Source: JANRKT01 sp033763355 (GTDB lineage Bacteria; Bacteroidota; Bacteroidia; Chitinophagales; Chitinophagaceae). From it: a stretch of 30,657 nucleotides of DNA. Shown piece after piece: positions 23,239 through 29,650 of this stretch; the stretch's first letter is position 1, and every line of letters starts with the position of its first letter. A program made the translations under genes and the position numbers. The notes beneath the pieces were generated by a model. The model made no database searches. It had not been told where the DNA came from and saw only the letters and a program-made list of their open reading frames with translations. The stretch lies in the NCBI GenBank assembly GCA_033763355.1, contig JANRKT010000359.1:1-30657 (forward strand). The letters run 5' to 3'.

Positions 23239-23763
23239 TTATCCCGGCAACACAATAGGCGCCCTTGCGCTTAAATTAATTTCATGTTCTGCCAGCTGTG
23301 AAAGCCTGTCGTCAATTTGCTTTTCATTTACCCCCGCTTCATGAAAAACAGAAGTATATTTCTCCATTCCCAATGCGTTGGCAAATGCTGCTGCGGTACC
23401 ATAAGCGCTTATCTTAAAATGATTGATTGCCTGTACACAGGCAAGCAGGCAGGCGTCTTTTACTTCAGTATCAGCGCAGTTTAAAAATTTTTCATCAGCT
23501 TCAGAAATATATGCCTGCATAATGTGGCTGACATTGCTGACAGATGTGGTGTTTTCCCCAGCAATAAAACCTTCCAGCCTTTGAATATGCACCTGTACAT
23601 AATCGAAGTATTTCTGTAAAACACCCTTCAGCTTTAATGAGGTTGCTTTATTAATCCATTCAGGTAAAATATTTTGCAGTTGTATCTCTGCGCTTATAAA
23701 CCTGCCAGCATCATAATCCAGCAGGTTGTGGAGTGTTGTAATGTTCCTGTTATTTTCTTCCAT
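23239..23763 (-). CDS. DUF892 (YciE/YciF-like) ferritin-like protein
   Basis: A 174-residue all-helical protein, four-helix ferritin-like bundle of the DUF892/YciF family. The pattern LHNLLDYDAGRFISAEIQLQNILPEWINKATSLKLKGVLQKYFDYVQVHIQRLE (about 11-64), then EADEKFL and AINHFKISAYGTAAAFANALG, provides Glu and His residues at ferritin-like spacing, suggesting a di-metal site. YciE/YciF proteins are stress-induced; their biochemical role is unknown. First gene of an operon with the hydrolase, PNPOx-like protein and phosphoribosyltransferase. The promoter at 23780-23844 is the best match to the Crp/Fnr layout in the window, with a predicted leader of about 12 nt. Confidence 0.85.
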   Translation of the reverse strand: MEENNRNITTLHNLLDYDAGRFISAEIQLQNILPEWINKATSLKLKGVLQKYFDYVQVHIQRLEGFIAGENTTSVSNVSHIMQAYISEADEKFLNCADTEVKDACLLACVQAINHFKISAYGTAAAFANALGMEKYTSVFHEAGVNEKQIDDRLSQLAEHEINLSARAPIVLPG

Positions 23764-23779
23764 AATTCTTTTTTGCTTA

Positions 23780-23844
23780 CAAAGCTATCTGTGCATTTTA
23801 CTGTAATAAATGATCATCATCAAGTTAAATATTGACAGTGCTCA
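23780..23844 (-). promoter_or_regulatory. Crp/Fnr-type promoter of DUF892 operon
   Basis: On this strand a perfect -7 box TAGCTTTG (23787 to 23780), identical to that of the first usp gene, lies 36.5 bp from the centre of TGATCATCATCA (23811-23822) and 58.5 bp from TGACAGTGCTCA (23833-23844). The two palindromes are 22 bp apart. This promoter fits the shared layout exactly. Confidence 0.7.
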
Positions 23845-23876
23845 TTGGCAAAGCTTTTAAAATGAATTTACTTTAG
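23811..23876 (+). promoter_or_regulatory. Crp/Fnr-type promoter of erythromycin-esterase gene
   Basis: The same two palindromes also face the + strand: -7-like box TACTTTAG (23869-23876), whose last base is 37.5 and 59.5 bp from their centres. The predicted leader to ATG 23896 is about 15 nt. One pair of sites thus appears to serve two divergent promoters. Confidence 0.62.
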
Positions 23877-23895
23877 CTGGTTTTACATAAATAAC

Positions 23896-25233
23896 ATGCG
23901 CAGGTATTTTACCAAAGAAGTTGCAGTAGATGAAGAAGAAGCCGGAAATGCCATAAAACAGCGGGCATATCCCCTGTCAAGTAAAGCCGGATTGCAGCCT
24001 TTGTTTGACCGCATAGGTGACGCAAGGATTGTGATGCTGGGCGAAGCAAGCCATGGTACACATGAATATTATACATGGCGGTCGCATATTTCTAAGCGAT
24101 TGATTGAGGAAAAAGGTTTCAATTTTATAGCAGTAGAAGGTGATTGGCCGGATTGCTACCGGTTGAACAGATTTGTGAAGGGATATGATATTTCGAGTAA
24201 AAGTGCATTCAATGTACTGCATGCTTTTAACCGCTGGCCTACCTGGATGTGGGCCAATTGGGAAATAGTAGCATTGGCTGATTGGTTACAGAAACATAAT
24301 GCAGGATTGCCGGCTAATAAGAAAGCTGGGTTTTATGGCCTGGATGTGTATAGTCTTTGGGAAAGTATGGATAGCATTATGCAGTATTTAAGTAAACCTG
24401 ATCCGAAGGCATTAAAAATGGCTGAAGAAGCGTTTCACTGTTTTGAACCCTACAGAAAAGATGAAGGTCAATCGTATGCAAGGGCATCTCAGTTTGTTCC
24501 TGAATTATGCCAGAATGAAGTGATACATCTGTTGAAAGAAATACAAAGAAAGCTCCCTACTTATAATACCGATTATGAAAATGTATTCAGTGTAGAACAG
24601 AATGCATTGATAACTGTGAATGCGGAAAAATATTACCGGGCTATGATCAAGGGCGGACCGCGGAGCTGGAATGTCCGTGACCGTCACATGGCAGAAACGC
24701 TGGACAGGTTATTAAAATTTCATGGCGATAATTCCAAAGTAATTGTGTGGGAACATAACACACATATTGGCGATGCAAGAGCCACCGATATGATAGATGA
24801 AGGAATGTTCAATATTGGAGAGCTGGCAAGAATCCAGCATCATGATAAAGGTGTAGTGCTGGTAGGTTTTGGATCATATAAAGGAACAGTAATGGCTGGC
24901 AGGGGATGGGGTGCAACGATGAAAAGTATACGAATGCCTGAAGCAAGGAAAGGAAGTTGGGAATATTTTCTTCACAAAGCAGGAATGGAAAATAAACTGT
25001 TGATGATGGATGATTTTGCAGGTAATGATATGTTTATGGAAAATCATATTGGTCACAGGGCAATTGGTGTTGTTTATAACCCGCAATATGAGCAATACGG
25101 AAATTATGTTCCTACAATATTACCCTTACGATATGATGCATTTATTTACATTGATGAAACCAGGGCATTGCATCCGTTGCATATAGAACCCGATGGAAAA
25201 CAAATCCCGGAAACTTATCCGTTCGGGGTATAA
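23896..25233 (+). CDS. Erythromycin-esterase-family protein
   Basis: A 445-residue cytoplasmic protein of the EreA/EreB-like family. Motifs: IVMLGEASHGTHEYYTWRSHISKRLIEEKGFNFIAVEGDWPD (45-86), with Glu50, His53 and Glu81 matching the EreB active-site pattern, and WEHNTHIGDARATDM (about 285-299) with a conserved His pair. Most chromosomal members are not macrolide-resistance enzymes and their substrate is unknown; I would not call this a resistance gene. In actinobacteria a homologue is fused to a phosphoribosyltransferase and belongs to the DosR regulon (Rv2030c, from memory). Here the phosphoribosyltransferase is encoded in the divergent operon under the same pair of sites, which suggests a functional link. 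Confidence 0.88.
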   Translation: MRRYFTKEVAVDEEEAGNAIKQRAYPLSSKAGLQPLFDRIGDARIVMLGEASHGTHEYYTWRSHISKRLIEEKGFNFIAVEGDWPDCYRLNRFVKGYDISSKSAFNVLHAFNRWPTWMWANWEIVALADWLQKHNAGLPANKKAGFYGLDVYSLWESMDSIMQYLSKPDPKALKMAEEAFHCFEPYRKDEGQSYARASQFVPELCQNEVIHLLKEIQRKLPTYNTDYENVFSVEQNALITVNAEKYYRAMIKGGPRSWNVRDRHMAETLDRLLKFHGDNSKVIVWEHNTHIGDARATDMIDEGMFNIGELARIQHHDKGVVLVGFGSYKGTVMAGRGWGATMKSIRMPEARKGSWEYFLHKAGMENKLLMMDDFAGNDMFMENHIGHRAIGVVYNPQYEQYGNYVPTILPLRYDAFIYIDETRALHPLHIEPDGKQIPETYPFGV

Positions 25234-25286
25234 ATACAGTTATGCCGTCTTTTGGTCATTTAATTTGTAAATTTTAAAATTCTTTT

Positions 25287-25472
25287 ATGCCAAAGAAAAA
25301 ACAACCTGATAAACCACCAGAGGTTCCAAAGCCTGAAAAACATCCGGAAGTAAATCCGCCTGCTGACCCGGAAGAACCGCTGTTGCCGGAAGAAAATCCT
25401 GATATCATACCCGAGGAAAATCCTTTTGAAAACCCTCCTTATGAAATACCGCCACCCGGGGAAGGTCCATAA
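25287..25472 (+). CDS. Pro/Glu-rich small protein
   Basis: A 61-residue protein made almost entirely of Pro, Glu, Lys, Asp and Asn. The start is basic (MPKKKQPDKPPEVPKPEK), the rest acidic, with the repeated unit PEENP/EENPxxxPEENP. It has no hydrophobic segment or signal peptide and is expected to be disordered. Function unknown; I recognise no family. It sits 53 bp after the erythromycin-esterase-family gene and 10 bp before the PEBP gene. A weak -7-like box TTAATTTG (25260-25267) lies upstream without palindromes. The tight spacing to the PEBP gene and the lack of rare-codon signs favour it being real. Confidence 0.6.
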   Translation: MPKKKQPDKPPEVPKPEKHPEVNPPADPEEPLLPEENPDIIPEENPFENPPYEIPPPGEGP

Positions 25473-25482
25473 ATAAACAGAT

Positions 25483-25980
25483 ATGCATAAAACTCCTGGT
25501 CATACTAGTGCAACAAAAGCAGCAGATTATAAACAACTGAAAGTTCCGGGTCCGGCTTTCGGATACAACGAAATGATACCGGTCAAATACTCCTGCGATG
25601 GCATAAACGTAAGCCCGCCATTGGATATTAAAAACATTCCCAATGAAGCAAATTGCCTTGCCCTGGTTGTTGACGATCCTGACGCCCCTTCCGGCACATG
25701 GCTGCACTGGCTCGTGTGGAATATACCGGTAACCCATCACATCAAAGAGAATGAGATACACGGCGTGCAGGGCCTTAATGATTTCCGCCAGCACCGCTAT
25801 GGCGGCCCTTGTCCCCCTTTGCGCACAGACCGTTATTTTTTTAAAATATATGCACTGGATGCTGTACTGAATTTAGCGGCCCATATTAAAAAACAGGAAT
25901 TTGAAAAGACGATGAGCGAACACATCATTGCTTTTGGTGAACTCATGGGATTGTATAAAAGAAATAAACAGGCCATATGA
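25483..25980 (+). CDS. YbhB/YbcL-family (PEBP) protein
   Basis: A 165-residue cytoplasmic member of the phosphatidylethanolamine-binding protein / Raf-kinase-inhibitor-like family. Motifs: IPVKYSCDGINVSPPLDI (about 32-49), CLALVVDDPDAPSGTWLHWLVWNIP (about 60-84, the DPDAP and HW ligand-pocket elements) and YGGPCPP followed by YFFKIYALD. The pocket binds anions or lipid head groups in homologues; the bacterial role is unclear. There is no signal peptide. The frame overlaps the next gene by 4 bp (ATGA), so they are translationally coupled. Confidence 0.92.
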   Translation: MHKTPGHTSATKAADYKQLKVPGPAFGYNEMIPVKYSCDGINVSPPLDIKNIPNEANCLALVVDDPDAPSGTWLHWLVWNIPVTHHIKENEIHGVQGLNDFRQHRYGGPCPPLRTDRYFFKIYALDAVLNLAAHIKKQEFEKTMSEHIIAFGELMGLYKRNKQAI

Positions 25981-26363
25981 AATCACTTTTATTTATCCTT
26001 ATTGCATTTATTGCATTAACAGCCACACTATCCGGATTGCTGATGATAAGTGACCCATCCGGCGGGATATTGAATTTGCCTTTAAGCCTGCTGGAAGGAA
26101 CTCCGTTTAAAGACTTCAGGATACCCGGCATACTGTTAACTGCAACTGCAGGCGGCACTAACCTGCTTGCAGTGTTCTTTAACATGCAGCGGCATCCCCG
26201 GCGTTATCAATGGGCCATAGCTGGCGGAATGATCATCAGCTTATGGATTATTGCCCAGGTTATTTTAATTGGAGTTGTTCACTGGCTTCACATACTTTAT
26301 TTAATCATTGGTTTACTCATCATGCTTACGGCTTACCAGTTAAAAGGAAAGTGGGCTGCATAA
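25977..26363 (+). CDS. Small four-helix membrane protein
   Basis: A 128-residue inner-membrane protein with four predicted transmembrane helices (about 4-23, 50-70, 80-100 and 103-122) and the pattern MISDPSGGILNLPLSLLEGTPFKDFRIPGILL between the first two. This resembles small uncharacterised membrane proteins of Bacteroidota. I recognise no function. It overlaps the PEBP gene by 4 bp and converges with the AI-2E permease gene, 74 bp away. The gap (26364-26437) shows no clear terminator. Confidence 0.78.
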   Translation: MKSLLFILIAFIALTATLSGLLMISDPSGGILNLPLSLLEGTPFKDFRIPGILLTATAGGTNLLAVFFNMQRHPRRYQWAIAGGMIISLWIIAQVILIGVVHWLHILYLIIGLLIMLTAYQLKGKWAA

Positions 26364-26437
26364 TTATTTTATTATTGCAGCAAGCTAAGCGGCAGTAATT
26401 ATCTGCGCAAAGGGGAGTCAGCTTTCTTCATTATTAT

Positions 26438-27469
26438 TTATTTACGGCTCAGCAGGGTATTAACCGGTTTCCACTCTTCAATATTATCACTGATGATTTT
26501 AAGAATGGCAACAAAAGGAATAAAAAGCACCATTCCGGAAACACCCCAGATAATTCCCCCTGCAATAACGGCGACAAGCATGGCCAAGGTGCTGACATGC
26601 AATTGTGTACCCACCACCTTCGGAAAAATTACATTGGCTTCAAGGTATTGCACAAAGCCAAATACCGCTACTACACCAAGCGGGTACCAGATACTGCCAG
26701 TTTCAAGCCATATTACTGAAATGGGAAGCAAAGCGCTGATGGTAATTCCGATATACGGAATAATGGTCATGATGGCGCAAAGCATTCCAAACAATATAGC
26801 ATGTTTTACACCCAGCGCATACAACCCGATGCTGTTAAGTATCCCTACAATCAGGTAAACAAGCGCCATCCCTTTGATATAATTAAAATAGGTATCAATG
26901 GTCTGCTGCAAAATACGCTCAAGCTGGCGCTTGTACCTTTCAGGTGTAACCATCCTGAGGTATTGAACAAATATTCTGCGGTGATACATGAAAAGAGCGG
27001 TATATACTGGTATAAGGAAAAGAATAAAAACCGTGCTGGCCGTTGTTTGAAGTGTTGAAGTGAGAATATTGCCAATACCGGCGCCGGGGTTTTTAATCCA
27101 GTTGTCCTGCAAAACTGTGGTAAGTCCGGTATGATCAACCACCCAATGCCTGAGCTGCTGTAGTGATTCTTCCAGTTTGGAAAGTATGGCAGGCGCATCT
27201 TTGCTGAATATGCGGAGTTGCCAGAGCAGCAATGCAAACAGCGCTGCAAACAGCAAAGTTACAATCAACAGGCAGGCCGTAATGGCCAATGCTTTATTCC
27301 ATCCATGCGCTTCAAACCACCTGCATATGGGGTACATCACAATGGCAACAAGCAACCCGAAAAATAAAGGGATGAAAAGCATTTTTCCGAAATACAGTAT
27401 CACTGCAGCAAAAAATATAACCTGCAGATATCTCAATGCCGGTAAAGTAGTTTTTATATCGGGCTGCAT
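26438..27469 (-). CDS. AI-2E-family transporter (PerM/TqsA-like)
   Basis: A 343-residue polytopic membrane protein of the AI-2 exporter superfamily. About eight helices: three near the N-terminus (about 10-90, with FGLLVAIVMYPICRWFEAHGWNKALAI), a coiled or amphipathic periplasmic stretch (about 95-150), then MALVYLIVGILNSIGLYALGVKHAILFGMLCAIMTIIPYIG (about 200-240) and a C-terminal set ending with VSGMVLFIPFVAILKII. The IPYIG motif is characteristic. The family includes Na/H antiporters and exporters, so the substrate is unknown. It is divergent from the Na/Pi gene with a Crp/Fnr-type site between them, but no -7 box facing this way was found at the expected distance. Confidence 0.87.
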   Translation of the reverse strand: MQPDIKTTLPALRYLQVIFFAAVILYFGKMLFIPLFFGLLVAIVMYPICRWFEAHGWNKALAITACLLIVTLLFAALFALLLWQLRIFSKDAPAILSKLEESLQQLRHWVVDHTGLTTVLQDNWIKNPGAGIGNILTSTLQTTASTVFILFLIPVYTALFMYHRRIFVQYLRMVTPERYKRQLERILQQTIDTYFNYIKGMALVYLIVGILNSIGLYALGVKHAILFGMLCAIMTIIPYIGITISALLPISVIWLETGSIWYPLGVVAVFGFVQYLEANVIFPKVVGTQLHVSTLAMLVAVIAGGIIWGVSGMVLFIPFVAILKIISDNIEEWKPVNTLLSRK

Positions 27470-27535
27470 AAAGAACAGTAACGTAAATTGGGGAAAGGGG
27501 GCCGGTTGAATGATGACATATGTAAGCCGGCGTAA

Positions 27536-27578
27536 TGATGTTTATCAGCAACTGAACCAAAATAAGCTGTAATCTTTA
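27536..27578 (+). promoter_or_regulatory. Crp/Fnr-type site upstream of Na/Pi gene
   Basis: Perfect palindrome TGATGTTTATCA (27536-27547). At exactly 36.5 bp from its centre is AATCTTTA (27571-27578), a poor -7 match that keeps TTT. The implied leader is only about 6 nt. No distal copy. This is the weakest promoter of the set, though the operator itself is perfect. Confidence 0.45.
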
Positions 27579-27588
27579 TTATACCAAC

Positions 27589-29256
27589 ATGTTTTCATCA
27601 TTCGATATCTGGAAAATGGCTGCGGGGGTTGCCTTCTTTCTGCTGGCTATGAATTTTATGGAAAGCTCCCTGCGCCAGCTTGCAGGCCGCAGGTTTAAAC
27701 TTATATTAAAAAAGCAAACCGACAGCAAAATAAAAGCAATTGGCGGCGGGGCTATAGTAACCGGGCTGCTGCAGAGCAGTTCAATAGCCAACCTCCTGGT
27801 GTTAAGCATGGTTGGTTCCGGTGTGGTAAAAATGGAAAATGCCCTTGCTCTGATGTTAGGCTCAAACCTGGGAACCACATTTAACAGCTGGATAGTGGCA
27901 GTATTTGGCTTTGCTTATAATATTGAAAACTATGCGCTGCCCGTTGCAGGTATAGCAGGGATATTCATGGCTTTTATCAGCAATGAAAGTAAACCCTTCC
28001 TGTGGTTTAAATTTTTATTCAGCCTTGCTTTTTTATTTATTGCGCTTGGTTTTATAAAAAGCGGGATGGAAGAATTTGTAAAGCAAACAGATCTATCCGG
28101 ATTCAGCAAATACCCGTCACTGGTTTTTCTTTTGGCGGGAATTGTTCTTACCGGGATTGTTCAATCCAGTTCTGCTACTATAGCGCTGACGTTAAGCGCC
28201 CTTCATGCAAATGCAATTACTTTGTACATGGCCACTGCAATTGCACTGGGAGCTGAGATAGGAACTACTTTTAAACTCTTTCTTGCTTCTGCCGGTGGTA
28301 TAGCAGTAAAAAAAAGAGTGGCGCTGGGAAATTTCCTTTTCAACCTTGTTACAGTAATTGTTGTATTCCTGCTGCTGAAACCGGTTAATTACATGATAAC
28401 TGAAATGCTGCCTCCGGGGAATAACCTTATTGCACTGGTGGTATTTCAGAGTTTTGTAAACCTGTGTTGTATCCTTATATTCTTTCCGTTTTTAAAATTT
28501 TTGGGCAGGTTTTTACGCAGGAGGTTTTCAGGTGCGGAGGAGGAAAGCTCCTATATAAGCGCAGTATCCGTTGCAGATACAGAATCGGCGCTGCAGGCGC
28601 TTGAAAAAGAAACCGGCGCTTTCCTGAACTATGTAATTGAGTACAGCCTTGATACTTTTGACCTGAAAGAAAATGTAGTGGCAGACCATTCCATGCATAG
28701 ATCCTTTCACCGGAAATCTATAACTGAAAAATATGATTACATCAAGCAGTTGCATGGAGAAATGCACGGCTATTACCTGAAGTTGCTTAACACTGCAAAA
28801 GATAAACCGGAAACAGAGCGGCTGGAACAATTGAGTTCGGCCATACGCAATACCATGTATGCAGCAAAAAATATCAGGGATGCACAACATGACATCCGGC
28901 AGATGAGAAATTCCTCCAATGATATTAAATACAGCTTTTATATACAGTCAAAACAAAAATTGCTTGACTTTTACCGGAGGATTTCGCAAATGATGAACAG
29001 TAATGCAGGAACAGACAATTTTAAAGAACTCACTTCACTTTATCAGTCCGTAACCGCCGGGTATTCTGAAACATTAAAACTGCTTTATAAAGAAAGTCTT
29101 GCCAACCGGGTAAGCGAAGTGGAAATTTCAACTCTTATAAACTTTAACAGGGAGCTGTACACATCTTTCAAATCACTTTTATTCGGCTTAAAGGATTATC
29201 TGCTTACTACCGAAGAAGCAGATTATTTTGACGGGTTGCCCGGGTTCATAAGGTGA
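27589..29256 (+). CDS. Na/Pi cotransporter family protein with PhoU-like tail
   Basis: A 555-residue inner-membrane protein of the NptA/YjbB-type sodium-phosphate cotransporter family. Two inverted Na/Pi repeats are seen, with GLLQSSSIANLLVLSMVGSGV (about 59-79) and GIVQSSSATIALTLSALHANA (about 186-206); the QSSS motifs bind the ions. About eight to nine helices end near residue 305. The C-terminal 240 residues are soluble and helical, PhoU-like (about 325-550), probably regulatory. No pst or phoU gene is near. It could import phosphate or, as shown for YjbB, export it. It is the last protein gene of the block before the tRNA locus. Confidence 0.9.
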   Translation: MFSSFDIWKMAAGVAFFLLAMNFMESSLRQLAGRRFKLILKKQTDSKIKAIGGGAIVTGLLQSSSIANLLVLSMVGSGVVKMENALALMLGSNLGTTFNSWIVAVFGFAYNIENYALPVAGIAGIFMAFISNESKPFLWFKFLFSLAFLFIALGFIKSGMEEFVKQTDLSGFSKYPSLVFLLAGIVLTGIVQSSSATIALTLSALHANAITLYMATAIALGAEIGTTFKLFLASAGGIAVKKRVALGNFLFNLVTVIVVFLLLKPVNYMITEMLPPGNNLIALVVFQSFVNLCCILIFFPFLKFLGRFLRRRFSGAEEESSYISAVSVADTESALQALEKETGAFLNYVIEYSLDTFDLKENVVADHSMHRSFHRKSITEKYDYIKQLHGEMHGYYLKLLNTAKDKPETERLEQLSSAIRNTMYAAKNIRDAQHDIRQMRNSSNDIKYSFYIQSKQKLLDFYRRISQMMNSNAGTDNFKELTSLYQSVTAGYSETLKLLYKESLANRVSEVEISTLINFNRELYTSFKSLLFGLKDYLLTTEEADYFDGLPGFIR

Positions 29257-29290
29257 TGCCAGCAAAAATTTATTTCGCAGTAACTTTAAT

Positions 29291-29316
29291 AAAAAAGTCC
29301 CGCTTGTACAGGACTT
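29291..29316 (-). terminator. Intrinsic terminator of tRNA-Ala
   Basis: On the - strand AAGTCC (29316 to 29311), a 10-nt loop, GGACTT (29300 to 29295), then further T residues (to 29291). It begins 7 bp after the tRNA 3' end. It also separates the tRNA from the convergent Na/Pi gene. Confidence 0.7.
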
Positions 29317-29322
29317 AGTTTG

Positions 29323-29396
<74 letters not shown>

Positions 29397-29436
29397 TTTG
29401 TATATTAAGAACAAACTTATTATCCCACCCCCCACT

Positions 29437-29485
29437 GACCTTCCCGCTCAAAGCGGGACGCTCTGGCCAGCTGAGCTAATTGCCC
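29437..29485 (-). pseudogene. Truncated tRNA relic (5' half only)
   Basis: The first 49 nt of a tRNA gene: acceptor 5' strand GGGCAAT, a D arm identical to tRNA-Ala except one base, an anticodon arm TCCCGCTTTGAGCGGGA (nominal anticodon TTG, Gln) and variable loop AGGTC. The T arm and the 3' acceptor strand are absent; instead a G-rich run follows and no ATTGCCC is found before the tRNA-Ala gene. The 26 bases 29460-29485 repeat 29371-29396 of tRNA-Ala with two mismatches, 89 bp apart. Confidence 0.7.
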
Positions 29486-29650
29486 ATCTTATAATTATAA
29501 CAACTTTTTTACAACCAGGGGCAACGGGTTAAGTTAATTTGTTATCCCTTTGCCCTGTAAGGGATTGCAAATATACCTGTACCGGAAGTTTTCACAAAAA
29601 AATCGTTTAATATAAACAGAGGCAAGGTATTTGTATAAATCAAACACGAA
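29486..29650 (+). other. Intergenic region with competing hairpins
   Basis: Non-coding. Two mutually exclusive hairpins are possible: GGGCAACGGG (29519-29528) with CCCTTTGCCC (29546-29555), 9 bp plus one mismatch; and ATCCCTT (29544-29550) with AAGGGAT (29559-29565), 8-nt loop. No T-run follows, so they do not look like terminators. No Crp/Fnr-type palindrome and no clear -7 box before the sugar dehydrogenase. The rest of 29257-29650 holds only the terminator, the tRNA and the tRNA relic. Confidence 0.3.

Noticed and set aside
23896..25233. Macrolide resistance gene
   Set aside because: Most chromosomal erythromycin-esterase homologues do not act on macrolides, and the stress context points to another role.
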